Below, piece by piece: positions 9,333 to 19,022 of a DNA stretch of 64,000 nt; position 1 is the stretch's first letter, and the number at the start of each line of letters is the position of its first letter. The position numbers and the translations under genes were made by a program. Origin of the DNA: Aureliella helgolandensis (GTDB lineage Bacteria > Planctomycetota > Planctomycetia > Pirellulales > Pirellulaceae); contig NZ_CP036298.1 of NCBI RefSeq assembly GCF_007752135.1, positions 5,022,001 to 5,086,000 on the forward strand. Reading direction: 5' to 3'. Below the pieces are notes generated by a model. That model saw only the letters and a list, made by a program, of their open reading frames with translations, did not search any database and was not told the DNA's origin.

Positions 9333-9479
9333 AATTCCCTCGACGCCAACTTTCAGACAAACAAAAAACTGAATTCATCGCTCGGTACTCTCAGCTAGGT
9401 TTTCATTGGCGGACTGAGCGAAGCACAACGATGGGTTTCCACCTCCCTCGCCATCCGATCTTCCATTAGAAGGGCCAAT

Positions 9480-10154
9480 GTGAATCAGGTTTTGAACGGC
9501 GGAAAACGCACGCAGCCCCACCTTTCGTTTCAAGCGAAACTGGCCTACCCCTCGGCTTTCTGTCTCGACATTGCGTTTGACACAAGCTCCCCAGTAACCG
9601 CACTGTGGGGGCCATCAGGTAGTGGGAAAACCACCATTCTGTCTTTAATCGCTGGCTTGCTGAAACCGGAGCAAGGCAGAATCCAATTGGGAGACCGACT
9701 GCTCACCGATACCCAGCAAGGCACCCAATTGCCCCCCGAGCTACGGCAGGTCGGCTTTCTGTTTCAGGATCAATGCCTGTTTCCACACATGAGCGTACTG
9801 GCGAACCTGCAATATGGCATCCGCCGCCAAAGAAATCGCACCGTGCCACTCGATCACATCGTCGAAGTGCTTGAATTGCAAGATTTTCTCAAACGCTCTC
9901 CAACCACGCTTAGTGGCGGTCAAAAGCAGCGCGTTGCACTTGCGAGAGTCCTCGCAGCCACACCCCAGCTCCTACTGCTGGACGAGCCACTGACCTCCGT
10001 TGAGGATGCGTTGAGCACTCGCATTGAGGATTTCATCCATCGGGTCATTGGTGAATTTCAAATCCCAACGATCCTGGTTAGCCACAACCGTCCTCTAGTG
10101 GAACGTTTTACCCAGCATATCATCGCCATTGAGCAAGGAAGACTCTGCGATTGA
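9480..10154 (+). CDS. modC: Molybdate ABC transporter ATP-binding protein ModC, short form
   Basis: 224-residue ABC ATPase starting at GTG 9480. Walker A GPSGSGKTT, Q-loop FLFQDQCLFPHMSV, signature LSGGQKQRVALARVLA, Walker B LLLLDEPL, D-loop and switch His (ILVSHNRP) are all present. Gene order after modA and modB assigns it to molybdate import. Textbook ModC proteins are about 350 residues and end in a TOBE/MOP molybdate-binding domain; this one stops right after the ATPase core, so it lacks the regulatory domain. A gap of 147 bases separates it from modB. Confidence 0.88.
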   Translation: MNQVLNGGKRTQPHLSFQAKLAYPSAFCLDIAFDTSSPVTALWGPSGSGKTTILSLIAGLLKPEQGRIQLGDRLLTDTQQGTQLPPELRQVGFLFQDQCLFPHMSVLANLQYGIRRQRNRTVPLDHIVEVLELQDFLKRSPTTLSGGQKQRVALARVLAATPQLLLLDEPLTSVEDALSTRIEDFIHRVIGEFQIPTILVSHNRPLVERFTQHIIAIEQGRLCD

Positions 10155-10702
10155 AACCCTTGCAACCAAGCAAGCACTGGAGACCAATGGGGCAGGAGAT
10201 GCAAGTCCTTCGCCTAGGAGCACTGACCTTAGTGGCCCTAGCTCATTCCGGTGGCGGGCAATGCAGTGTCGTCTTTCGCTCCGTGCAAGTTTTGGCCTTG
10301 AACGCCTGTGGGGAAGAGCGATAGCTAGCAGTGGCCGAGTGACTTCGAGCAATTTGACAGGCAGTTGCACTGAGAGGCGATTCAGCGACGCCGCTGTGCG
10401 GACTGTGGTCCTTTTTGCACTTCCAATTTAAGCGTTCTAGCTGCACAGAAAATCGTACGCAAGCAGCAACCACTCCAGACTTGCTCACACCGCGTGTTAC
10501 GAATTGCGGGAGCAACCTTTGCTCGTGGCTTGCTCTCGCAGTGCGCTGCGAATTATTGAGGGGCAGACTGTAGATGCCTTGCGAATGTTATGGGGCTCGT
10601 AAAGAAAGAAAATGAGGGGCAGTCAACATTGAACGGAGCAGGCGGGTACGCGTGAGACAAGCCTGCAGCGGCTTGTCCCACGCCCCAATTCTCGTGGACT
10701 GA
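10155..10702. other. Intergenic region, convergent gene ends
   Basis: 548 bases between the ends of modC (+) and the DUF5060 gene (-). Short ORFs here show no recognisable domain, signal or ribosome-binding site. The only clear structure is the hairpin at 10650-10683. Confidence 0.5.
10650..10683 (-). terminator. Hairpin after the DUF5060 gene
   Basis: Arms 10650-10663 and 10670-10683 pair over 14 positions with one mismatch (core GACAAGCC/GGCTTGTC), loop TGCAGC, starting 20 bases after the stop of the minus-strand gene. Position supports a transcription terminator or 3' stabiliser; there is no long T-run. Confidence 0.6.
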
Positions 10703-13700
10703 CTACTGCCGCACGACGATCAACCAATCCTCCTCAGTATCGCTAGGCGGCGTTCCCAGCTTGACAGGCCCTCCCCCAGCGACCCGTTGAATTTCCCCCG
10801 CGACCAACTCTCCGCCGCTGCGAGGATTGAACCACTCTACCGAAAAATCACCCGAAACCTCCGATAGGTTCAACTCGGTAGTTCCGCCGTTGGGAAGGTA
10901 GACCAAGTAGAGCTTTCCAGCTTGCGCTAGACAGAACTTTTCATTGCCATGGTCTGGGTTGCCAATCAACTCATCCGCGTTGTGCATTTCCCAGAACGGA
11001 ATGCTGTTGTTCGCGAAGAACTCCAACGCAATGCGGCAGAAATCCCAACTTCGGTCACGACTTCGAAAGTCTTGGCACACCAGATCATTCTCCGGCAGCT
11101 TGTAGCCGAAGTAATATTCGACCCCAGCTCCACCGGCCATCAGCGTTCCCCAGAGACAGAGTTTACGAACATCGTGCATCGTATACTTTTTGCCATTCTG
11201 AGTTGCGGTTCCATCATTGCCTTTGTACCCGGGATCTGCGGGCACTCCGTCACTGGCTGGATTCTGCTCGTCGTTGGCGACAACCCAAGGGCGTCCCGCC
11301 TTAGCCGACTCAGTCAACCACTTGAGTGTTCGTTGGTGCGCTTGGCTCCACGAGTTCTGCAGCGAAGCTCCCGTCAACAACGACTTGTCCCCTAGTAGCG
11401 GCGTGTAAACCTTGTCTTGCTGCGATGGGAACGTGTGAATCACAATGTTGTGCTGATAGGGATCCGTATCATGCAGATACTTGACCATATCGCGGATCTC
11501 TTCGGAACTCTGCGTGTTCTCTTCACCGATGTTCCAATTCAAGGCGAGTTCGTGTCCATAGCGTGCGATCAATTCGCGGCAATAGAGTTTTCGTTCTACT
11601 CCCAACTTGCCACCATCGAGCGACTCAGGAACTCGGCCCGCGTTTCCGTTCGATCCACGGCGATCGTCATCCATCTCATTTTCTTGCAATTTGAAGTGCA
11701 AGTACAAACCTTGAGCAGTCGCATGGTCGAGAACCACGCCCCATTGGTCGAGTTTCGAACAGTCCCAATGCAATTTATCATCGCGAGAAACAAAGGGCCA
11801 AATATTGTCCCCGTCCCCCCCCGCGTTATACGTCAAGAACGAAAACGCGTTAACACCCTTGCTTGCTAAGTAGTTCAAGGCACCAATCAGCCCCTTGCCC
11901 TTGCCCTCTTTCCAGGTTGGATCCCCTGCTTGCCAATCGGCAACGTGCGGCTGCCACTGCTTCAACGGTACCTTGTCCGACTTACCCGCGATCGTGTTGT
12001 CAAAGTCGACGTAGGCTAGCAGCGTTTCTGGCGCGTCAGGTCCAGCCTTCAAAAAGTACTCTTTGCTTCCAGCGAACTGCAGATGGTGCTTGCCGACATA
12101 CTCCAATCGGCCACGTGCGCGGAAGTCACGGCCCTCTTTATCAGTTTTCGCAACCTCAAATGAGCCTTGAACTCCATCGAAAGGAGCCATGGCCTGGCCA
12201 CCTCCATTGAGTGCAACTGTCTCACCCTTTTTGAACGAAATCGCATAATTCCATCGACCAACTTTGTCCGGTGAAAGATGGGCTCGCCACTTGGTACCGG
12301 CATCGGCCGAAGAGTTGCCAGCATCACCATCGGCCGCGAAGTAGCCAGGCACGGTGTATTGAGGGCTTCCGCTTTCGTGCGTGAAAGTCACCTGAAATGC
12401 GAGATCGGTAAACGGATTGGGGGCATTGTCCAATTCGTGTGCGTAAGGCCCGTCGAGCGTCAACGTCACCTTGTGCCACTGCTTCAGTTCTCCAGTCAGC
12501 TGGGCTGTCCCCTTGCCATCCGAGTTGCGAGGTAGCACTAGTGGAGGGCCGGCAACGGCAGGCGACCGATTTTGGGCGTCGGTGATTTCCAACTTGGCAA
12601 CCGCTTGCCGCGTCGCCTGGTCTGCCGCCACAAACTCAAGCTTGGCGATGCGAGCACGACTGAATTCAGCCCCATCGTTAGAACCAATCTGTGAACTGAG
12701 CGTGAGCACATCTCCGGAACCAATGGCGATGTTCTTCCAGGTGGTGGAGAACTTTGGTCCCTCTTCGAACGGATGCTCGCTCAGCGGGCAGGTAAACTCA
12801 CCGGCCGCTTCATCATTGACGGTGAATTGGTAGGTCGACTTGCCATCCTCCTCACCGACGGCAACCAAGGTAACATCGTAGCGTCCACTGGGAAAAGCGA
12901 AGGCCGTAAGAACTTTGGCTTGCTTATTCTTAGCTGGATTGATCGCTAGCCATTTTCCCTTGTCGAGATAGTAGCCCGTCCCGCTCAGATCCAACTGAGA
13001 GGCCAGCAGGCGGAGCGTTGGCACAGGTCTATCGCTGTTGACATCGGGCACCGGCTTTGCTTCAGCTTGCGTCTCTGATTCGGGCACAAATGGATAACTG
13101 GCAGGAAGTGTACCGGAGTGCACTCGAACATCAGGTCCGATTCCATCAGGGCGAGAGAACTCGCGAGTTTGCGTCATCAGCCAACGATCGAATTCAAAGC
13201 CATCTTCACGCATGGAGAAGCTAATTTCGTGAATGCCCGCTGTGGGGACGTCCAGGTAAATCTTGTACGGTTCGCCACAATGTGTTTTCTCGGTGCGTTG
13301 CTTACTCTCCCAACGCCATGACTGCTTGCCCTCGCACCACTGCATCCGCTGCCCACTTTCTGGCCAAGTTCCGTCGATTCCGACGTGGATGCCATTGTCT
13401 TCGGAGCCGCTGCTGTAGGCTCGCACCCAGACGTAATAGCGCCCTGGATTGGCAAAGTGAACTCGATAGGTCAGCACGGCGACCTTGCCCGGTTCGTTGG
13501 AAAAGTTGACACCTTTGATCAATTTCTCACTGTGGTTGCGGCGGCTATCCGGCAACAGCTCCACATACGCGCCCCCCGCGGCTCCCGCAATGTGCAAAGG
13601 ATCTCCGTCAGGCTCGATACTTGGAGCATGTTCAGCGGTACTAATCTGAAATGCCCGGACTTCTTTCAGCTCCTGTCTAGCAAAGTGCTCTGCTTCAACA

Positions 13701-13855
13701 GCTACCAATCCATCGGCTTCGGCAAACACCACATCGGATGCAAGCAGTGAAGCGGTGGCATCTTTGGCCCATGCAGACTGAACAGAACTCGTGGCGACCA
13801 GTGCCACGATCACGAGTGAGGCAGTAGCAAAGCATCTAAAGAGTGATCGATTCAT
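10703..13855 (-). CDS. DUF5060 domain protein, glycoside-hydrolase-like, secreted
   Basis: 1050 residues with a signal peptide (cleavage near AWA). After a carbohydrate-binding-like N-terminal half (residues ~40-220, [12 protein letters not shown] and [19 protein letters not shown], as in CBM6/35-like or GxGYxYP-type modules) comes the DUF5060 domain ([35 protein letters not shown]... [19 protein letters not shown]), followed by a TIM-barrel-like region ([66 protein letters not shown]). The NWNIGEEN segment could hold a catalytic Glu. Enzyme activity is likely glycosidase but the substrate is unknown. It lies 112 bases after the C4-acid operon on the same strand and may be its last gene. Confidence 0.8.
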   Translation of the reverse strand: MNRSLFRCFATASLVIVALVATSSVQSAWAKDATASLLASDVVFAEADGLVAVEAEHFARQELKEVRAFQISTAEHAPSIEPDGDPLHIAGAAGGAYVELLPDSRRNHSEKLIKGVNFSNEPGKVAVLTYRVHFANPGRYYVWVRAYSSGSEDNGIHVGIDGTWPESGQRMQWCEGKQSWRWESKQRTEKTHCGEPYKIYLDVPTAGIHEISFSMREDGFEFDRWLMTQTREFSRPDGIGPDVRVHSGTLPASYPFVPESETQAEAKPVPDVNSDRPVPTLRLLASQLDLSGTGYYLDKGKWLAINPAKNKQAKVLTAFAFPSGRYDVTLVAVGEEDGKSTYQFTVNDEAAGEFTCPLSEHPFEEGPKFSTTWKNIAIGSGDVLTLSSQIGSNDGAEFSRARIAKLEFVAADQATRQAVAKLEITDAQNRSPAVAGPPLVLPRNSDGKGTAQLTGELKQWHKVTLTLDGPYAHELDNAPNPFTDLAFQVTFTHESGSPQYTVPGYFAADGDAGNSSADAGTKWRAHLSPDKVGRWNYAISFKKGETVALNGGGQAMAPFDGVQGSFEVAKTDKEGRDFRARGRLEYVGKHHLQFAGSKEYFLKAGPDAPETLLAYVDFDNTIAGKSDKVPLKQWQPHVADWQAGDPTWKEGKGKGLIGALNYLASKGVNAFSFLTYNAGGDGDNIWPFVSRDDKLHWDCSKLDQWGVVLDHATAQGLYLHFKLQENEMDDDRRGSNGNAGRVPESLDGGKLGVERKLYCRELIARYGHELALNWNIGEENTQSSEEIRDMVKYLHDTDPYQHNIVIHTFPSQQDKVYTPLLGDKSLLTGASLQNSWSQAHQRTLKWLTESAKAGRPWVVANDEQNPASDGVPADPGYKGNDGTATQNGKKYTMHDVRKLCLWGTLMAGGAGVEYYFGYKLPENDLVCQDFRSRDRSWDFCRIALEFFANNSIPFWEMHNADELIGNPDHGNEKFCLAQAGKLYLVYLPNGGTTELNLSEVSGDFSVEWFNPRSGGELVAGEIQRVAGGGPVKLGTPPSDTEEDWLIVVRQ

Positions 13856-13967
13856 AGGTGGGTCACTTATACAGAGGAAACGTGGGAGGGCTTGCCAGAG
13901 CGTGCATAGAACTCAGCAAGCAACAAAACTCATTATGTACGGTCTGTGTCTAGAAATGTGGGAGACG

Positions 13968-15107
13968 TTACGACGCTGCGCAGTTCGTTGAATTGGCAGA
14001 TTCGGCAGCCCCCTGGGCCGCAATCGCATCAACAATTGCTTCAGCAACTCCGCTGGTGGTAACATTGCCTCCCTGATCGGCAGTCTTCAGCATTCCCTGA
14101 GACAGCAGTGCGGCAACGGTCGATTCAATCAATTGAGAGGCTTCACGTGCATGTTCGTCAGCGTGACGATCTGCGAGCCAGTCGAGCATCATTGCTGCCG
14201 AGAGGATCGTGGCAATTGGATTGGCTACGTTCTTTCCGGTCAATTGCGGGGCGGTTCCATGCGAGGGTTGGAATAACGCGTGAGCATTGCCAATTTCGGC
14301 AGAGGGAGCCAGGCCCAAGCCACCGACAATGGCCGCTCCTAAGTCGGAAAGGATGTCGCCAAACTGATTCTCCATGACCAAGACGTCCCACTGGCTTGGT
14401 TCGGTCACCATGTAGAGACTCATAGCATCGACATAGGCCGCATCGCTTTCGATGTTGGGGTAGCGTTGGGCCACTTCCAGAAAGATCTTGCGGAAAAACG
14501 CGAAGCTACGGAAAACATTTGCCTTGTCGACGCAAGTCACTCGTCGCTTGCCATCACTGGGACGCCCCTTTCGTTTCTCCGCTAGTCGGAATGCGTAGTC
14601 CACCACACGTTCGGTCCCTTCGCGTGTAATCATCAGGGTGTCGGAGGCCACGGTATCATTGAGCAAACATCCACCACCGAAGGAGGCAAAGAGTCCTTCC
14701 AGATTCTCCCGCAAGATGATCATATCGATTCCTTGGCTAGCCGTATTCAGGGGGCTAGCAACGCCGGGATATAATTTGACGGGCCGGACTGCAGCATACA
14801 GCCCCATCGCTCGGCGCAGGCCCATCATCATTTCGGGCTGCACCTCGGTACCATCGGGCTTGCGCACATCGGGCAACCCGATTGCAGCCAGGAGCACTGC
14901 ATCTGCAGCCAAGCATTCATCCAAAACCGGTTGCGGAATGGCCACGCCATGTTTTCGGTAATGCTCTGCTCCCGCCTCATGCCGTGAGAGGTTCAATTTC
15001 AACTTTGGCACTCGTTCCAACACCGCTTGCAACACATGCAGTGTGGCGTCGAGACATTCTGGACCGATTCCATCACCTGGAAGCGTGACAATGTTATAGG
15101 TAGACAT
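13968..15107 (-). CDS. Isocitrate/isopropylmalate dehydrogenase family enzyme
   Basis: 379 residues of the NAD(P)-dependent beta-decarboxylating dehydrogenase family. Motifs: N-terminal LPGDGIGPE, substrate/metal segment IILRENLEGLFASFGGG, catalytic Lys in VDKANVFR, the Asp-rich DAAYVDAMSLYMV and DILSDLGAAIVGGLGLAPSAEIG, and the cofactor loop LFQPSHGTAPQLTGKNVANP. The family oxidises 2-hydroxy acids carrying a 3-carboxyl or equivalent group (isocitrate, 3-isopropylmalate, tartrate). No leu or TCA gene lies nearby; the neighbours are a DUF1537 kinase and a class II aldolase, so a four-carbon hydroxy acid is the probable substrate (inference). It follows the aldolase gene by 54 bases on the same strand. 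Confidence 0.85.
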   Translation of the reverse strand: MSTYNIVTLPGDGIGPECLDATLHVLQAVLERVPKLKLNLSRHEAGAEHYRKHGVAIPQPVLDECLAADAVLLAAIGLPDVRKPDGTEVQPEMMMGLRRAMGLYAAVRPVKLYPGVASPLNTASQGIDMIILRENLEGLFASFGGGCLLNDTVASDTLMITREGTERVVDYAFRLAEKRKGRPSDGKRRVTCVDKANVFRSFAFFRKIFLEVAQRYPNIESDAAYVDAMSLYMVTEPSQWDVLVMENQFGDILSDLGAAIVGGLGLAPSAEIGNAHALFQPSHGTAPQLTGKNVANPIATILSAAMMLDWLADRHADEHAREASQLIESTVAALLSQGMLKTADQGGNVTTSGVAEAIVDAIAAQGAAESANSTNCAAS

Positions 15108-15161
15108 TTGAATTTCCTAACGAACGAAGCGTTCAAAATGGAGGAAGCGTATATGGGAGGT

Positions 15162-15794
15162 TTAGGATGGAAAGCGACGTCTCAGCTCACCTTGCTGGGC
15201 TTCATCCAAGAAGCGAACTGGCAGGTTCCGCAACAGCATGTAGAGCTTGGCAGTCTCCTCCAGCTCTTCGGCTGCGTAGACGGCCGCATCGAGATCGAGG
15301 CCGCCGATGACCGGTCCATGATTGGCCAACAGGACGCCCCGTGACGCCTTCGAGGCCAATTCAACCGCCGCCGCCAACTCTTGATCACCCGGTGCAAAAT
15401 AGGGGACGAGAGTCAGCTCCCCAACGCGCATCACATAGTAGGCGGTGATGGCAGGCAACACATTCTCAGGATCGATGTCCGACAGACAGCTGACGGCGAC
15501 CGAACTGGTTGAATGCAAATGCACTACCGCCTGTTCCTTGGAACGCGAGCGGTAATAGGCCAAATGCAGAAACGCCTCTTTGGAAGGTGGGCGACCGGCT
15601 ACTAAATTTCCCGCAGAATCAAGCCGGGAGATTTCCTCCGGGTCCAGCCGTCCCAAGCATACATTGGTGGGAGTAATGAGCATCCCGTCTGGTAGGCGGA
15701 CACTGATATTCCCCGAGCTCCCAGAGGTCAAGCCACGGTCGTAAAGCGATTCGCCATGCTGGGCAATTCTCTCCCTCAATTCTTTCTCGCTCAT
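15162..15794 (-). CDS. otnC: Class II aldolase/adducin family, probable 3-oxo-tetronate 4-phosphate decarboxylase
   Basis: 210 residues. The class II aldolase pattern is complete: GLTSGSSGNISVRLPDGMLITPT for phosphate binding, the metal-site HLHSTSSVAVSCLSD, and LLANHGPVIGG with the third His. It overlaps the kinase gene by four bases (ATGA at 15791-15794). In characterised pathways for erythronate and threonate, DUF1537 kinases (OtnK) make 3-oxo-tetronate 4-phosphate, and OtnC decarboxylates it to dihydroxyacetone phosphate. The coupling to a DUF1537 gene makes this assignment better than L-fuculose- or rhamnulose-phosphate aldolase, which share the fold. Confidence 0.82.
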   Translation of the reverse strand: MSEKELRERIAQHGESLYDRGLTSGSSGNISVRLPDGMLITPTNVCLGRLDPEEISRLDSAGNLVAGRPPSKEAFLHLAYYRSRSKEQAVVHLHSTSSVAVSCLSDIDPENVLPAITAYYVMRVGELTLVPYFAPGDQELAAAVELASKASRGVLLANHGPVIGGLDLDAAVYAAEELEETAKLYMLLRNLPVRFLDEAQQGELRRRFPS

Positions 15795-17209
15795 CGTGGG
15801 ACCTCGCGGGAAAAAACAGCCGCACCGTCGCAGCCGATAGCTGTTTCAAAAAAGGCATCACCGCCGAAATTCCCCGACTTCAATGCGAGCGCCACCGAAG
15901 GCTCACGCAGCGAGTGCACCCAAGGCACACCCGGCGCTATCTCAACACCAATGCGGACAGCATCGATCCCAAGGGCATTAATGACCGCCCCGGACGTCTC
16001 ACCTCCGGCCACGATCATTCTTCGCAATCCGAGTTCTGCCAACCCCTTGGCGATTGCAGCGAATAGGGCTTCGGTAAGCTCGGCTGCTCGCTGGGCCCCC
16101 AATGCGTCCGCAGCCCCGCGCACTTGCTCCATCCTGGCTCCCGATGCAACGAGCGCGGCGTAGTGCTGGCAATCACCGCACCACTGCAAGACCTCTGCCA
16201 CAACCGCGTCGAACTCCACTTTCCCCTGAGCGGCACGCAGCACCTCTAACTCCTTGACCGGCCCCACGTGTCTCTCAAAGTAGGCGATCTGCTTTCGAGT
16301 CGCCGTGGAACAACTACCGGCCAATACGAGCGTACAGGTCTCTCGCAGGCTCGGGGACTGTGACAGATCGGAGCGATGGGTAGCAACAGTTCCTGGAGGC
16401 TCGAAAGTGGCAGAATCTTGCGAACTGGCCCCCGGCAAACTGGAGTCCTGTGGAGCGGTGGCAGCAGGCGAGCGATGGTGCCGCGTATTCCCTTGAGTTA
16501 CCGATGCCCAGTAGGCACCCATGGCGGAGCCGCCGGTTAACAAGACGTGTTGCTGCGCGGCGCTGGCAACGGCTTTCAAATCGTCCTCCGATACCGCATC
16601 CACGATCCAATTCTGAATGTCCTCGGTAGCGTCACTGTAGGAAACATTGACTGCTGGAGAGACGCTCACTCGTCCAACTCTTCCGCGGCATTGTGCTTGC
16701 AATACACGCACGAGATTGCTGTCGGACATTGGATTCAGAGGGTGGTTTTGCATTCCACTTTCATGAAGCAACTCGCCTCCCACAAACAAGTGTCCACAAT
16801 AGACGGTCCGTCCGTTCTCGGGAAACGCCGGGCAGTACCAAACATGGTTCTGCTTTAGCTCGCTAGCCAGCGCCTCGGCGACGGGACCAATATTCCCCTC
16901 GGCCGTCGAGTCGAAGGTGGAGCAGTATTTGAAAAAAAACTGCGTACATCCGATTTCCTGCAGTGCCCGCAAGGCCTCAAGCGACATCGAGCAAGCCGCT
17001 GCCGCAGGAATGGAACGGGTTTTGAGCGACACAACGATTGCATCGCTCTCCGACAGGGCCTCACGAAGATTCGCGGAGAACTCAGCCCGCAAGATTTCCA
17101 ACCCGAAGAGTTGCACGACTTGCAATCCCTGCCGGACCAGCATCGACGCGAGATCGGTTGCACCAGTGTAATCGTCCGCAATACATCCCAATTGCAGGCT
17201 ATGGGGCAT
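15791..17209 (-). CDS. otnK: Four-carbon acid sugar kinase (DUF1537 family)
   Basis: 472 residues from ATG 17209. The N-terminal domain opens LQLGCIADDYTGATDLASMLVRQG, the hallmark of DUF1537 substrate-binding domains; FFKYCSTFDSTAEGNIGPVAEAL follows. The C-terminal nucleotide-binding domain shows VLAGSCSTATRKQI and LRRMIVAGGETSGAVINALGI with GVPW. Between the halves lies an unusual Ser/Pro/Thr-rich stretch of about 50 residues (around residues 245-295), absent from typical members and probably a flexible linker. The kinase phosphorylates 3-oxo-tetronates or tetronates. Its start overlaps the stop of the upstream fusion gene by 11 bases and its stop overlaps the aldolase start by four bases, so the three genes are translationally coupled. 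An extension to 17275 is possible but lies before the conserved start. Confidence 0.87.
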   Translation of the reverse strand: MPHSLQLGCIADDYTGATDLASMLVRQGLQVVQLFGLEILRAEFSANLREALSESDAIVVSLKTRSIPAAAACSMSLEALRALQEIGCTQFFFKYCSTFDSTAEGNIGPVAEALASELKQNHVWYCPAFPENGRTVYCGHLFVGGELLHESGMQNHPLNPMSDSNLVRVLQAQCRGRVGRVSVSPAVNVSYSDATEDIQNWIVDAVSEDDLKAVASAAQQHVLLTGGSAMGAYWASVTQGNTRHHRSPAATAPQDSSLPGASSQDSATFEPPGTVATHRSDLSQSPSLRETCTLVLAGSCSTATRKQIAYFERHVGPVKELEVLRAAQGKVEFDAVVAEVLQWCGDCQHYAALVASGARMEQVRGAADALGAQRAAELTEALFAAIAKGLAELGLRRMIVAGGETSGAVINALGIDAVRIGVEIAPGVPWVHSLREPSVALALKSGNFGGDAFFETAIGCDGAAVFSREVPR

Positions 17210-19022
17210 GGGGCGTCTCCCCAGCTGGCAACGATGTTCCGTACTCGATGGCCACCGCTCTAACCGGGCATCCATCTCCCCCCACGATGTTCAATGGAAG
17301 TGCAATAAATTCCACCTGTGGTTGCGTCAACTGGTCCAAATTTGCCAAAGCTTCAACGATCACGACACCGCCACGAAACAAGATCTCATGGATCTTCGCT
17401 AGTTCCTCCCGGTTGTTTACATCCGCCACCGACAATTGTTCGACGCCCACCAATGCGACTTTCCGGTCCACCAACCAATGCGCCAGCTCTTCGGATATGC
17501 GGGGCAGGGCATGGCGATATTCGGGAGTTCCAAAGCGGCGGTGCCAATCGGTGCGTAATAGCAGTCGAGCTCCAGGCTCCAGGTCCCCCAGTACATCGGT
17601 CACATGGGCAACCGTCAACAACATCTGAGGAGAGACATCGGGAACATGCACGACCCAGGCGGGGCCACAGCAAGCAGAGAGATCTTGTTGATCCAGTGTG
17701 GCCCCAGCCTCCAATACATGGCAGGGTGCATCCATGTGGGTCCCAGAGTGCGAATAGAGTTGGAGCATCGTTGCGTTCCAACCATCCGCGTCACGGAACT
17801 TGCACTGCGACACTTCGACGCCTGGCATCTTAGGAGTGACGGGTAAACTTAGATCCACAATCCTCCTGGTTAAAGAATCAGTGGCATGAGGGTGCAGGCT
17901 GCCCGCCGGTGGCAAATTTGGGGGGCGTCCCTGCGTGGCTTGCGGAGCACTTGACTTCGAGTGCTCGACGAGAGAAACCACGCAACGTCGCTCTGACGAC
18001 TCATACAGCGCCTCGACAACTGCTAAGGACTTCAAGTACTCAGTACCCGAAGTTTCGCACTTGCCGCCGTCCAGGCAGTCTAGAAAGTGTTGCTGAGTTG
18101 CCAGTACACAATCCCCCGCAAAACCGAGTTGGCTGCGATGGTAGGGATGTTCGACAACAGCCTCTCCCAATCGCTTGATGGTAATGCCGCCACGCCCATC
18201 CAACCACATGCTCCCTTCGTCCCCTTCGACCAACAGCTCACCGAAGGTGTAACGTGGATTCTCTGCTTGAGACTCGTTATAGCGATTCGCATCCCACACT
18301 CCCATCGCGCCGCTGGAAAACTGAAAATTCAGCTGGCCGGCATCCTCTCCGGCGATGCCCGAATTGAGCTTGCGCAGGATCGCTTGGCATTCGTCGATCT
18401 CCCCGGCAAGGTAGCGAAATGTATCGACAAAATGGACGCCGGTTTCGTGGACGAGCAAGCGAGGCATGGTGCGAAAATAGGGCTGCCGCGCGAGGTAGGC
18501 ATCCTCTCCCCAACCGTCGCCCATGCGAGTCCGCATGCTCAAGGTGTGTAGCTTGCGGCCGATCCGGCCCTCGGTTAACAATCGCTTAATTTCGCGGTAC
18601 CAGGGTTGAAAGCGAAAGTTCTCGTGGACCATCAGCAGCGCCGACATTTCCTCGGCAAGTCCCACGATTTTCTGGGCCGTTGCCCAATCATTAGCCAGCG
18701 GTTTTTGGCAGATAACTGGTAGCTTTCTCTGCGCCACTAACGCCATCAACTCCAGACGATTGTTGGGCGTGGTTGCCACGTCGATGAAGTCAATTCCCTC
18801 GAGCTCCAATGCCTGACGAACATCGTGAAAGACATTCGTAACGCCAAACTTTGTCGCAGCGCGGCGTGCGCGTTCCTCGTCAACGTCACAGACGCCAATG
18901 ATCTCGGCATGGGGAAGTCGAGCCCAAGCGTCCAAATGGAAATCGCTAAAATAGCCAGTGCCAATGAGTAGACCGCGGCGCACCTGAGTGGCCCGAGATG
19001 AGTTGGAGGACTGATTCATCAT
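17199..19022 (-). CDS. Gfo/Idh/MocA oxidoreductase fused to a cyclase-family (PF04199-like) hydrolase
   Basis: 607 residues from ATG 19022, which overlaps the MFS stop as ATGA. Residues ~10-360 form a Gfo/Idh/MocA dehydrogenase: Rossmann motif GLLIGTGYFSDFHLDAW, IIGVCDVDEERARRAA, the conserved catalytic segment VICQKPLANDW, and HETGVHFVDTFRYLAGE. After a Pro/Ser-rich linker (about residues 370-400) comes a second domain starting RIVDLSLPVTPKMPG with the metal-binding motif HSGTHMDAPCH, then LLLRTDWHRRFG and an LPLNIVGGDGCPVRAVA tail, as in cyclase/kynurenine-formamidase-type hydrolases. A dehydrogenase that yields a lactone joined to a hydrolase that could open it would pass product directly to the acid pathway; that is inference. 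No stop or frameshift separates the halves. Confidence 0.85.
   Translation of the reverse strand: MMNQSSNSSRATQVRRGLLIGTGYFSDFHLDAWARLPHAEIIGVCDVDEERARRAATKFGVTNVFHDVRQALELEGIDFIDVATTPNNRLELMALVAQRKLPVICQKPLANDWATAQKIVGLAEEMSALLMVHENFRFQPWYREIKRLLTEGRIGRKLHTLSMRTRMGDGWGEDAYLARQPYFRTMPRLLVHETGVHFVDTFRYLAGEIDECQAILRKLNSGIAGEDAGQLNFQFSSGAMGVWDANRYNESQAENPRYTFGELLVEGDEGSMWLDGRGGITIKRLGEAVVEHPYHRSQLGFAGDCVLATQQHFLDCLDGGKCETSGTEYLKSLAVVEALYESSERRCVVSLVEHSKSSAPQATQGRPPNLPPAGSLHPHATDSLTRRIVDLSLPVTPKMPGVEVSQCKFRDADGWNATMLQLYSHSGTHMDAPCHVLEAGATLDQQDLSACCGPAWVVHVPDVSPQMLLTVAHVTDVLGDLEPGARLLLRTDWHRRFGTPEYRHALPRISEELAHWLVDRKVALVGVEQLSVADVNNREELAKIHEILFRGGVVIVEALANLDQLTQPQVEFIALPLNIVGGDGCPVRAVAIEYGTSLPAGETPHAP

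Noticed and set aside
8441-9469. 342-codon plus ORF over the modA end and modB
   Set aside because: Out-of-frame shadow of modB, which carries the permease motif; the alternative reading is Arg/Ser/His-rich without a fold.
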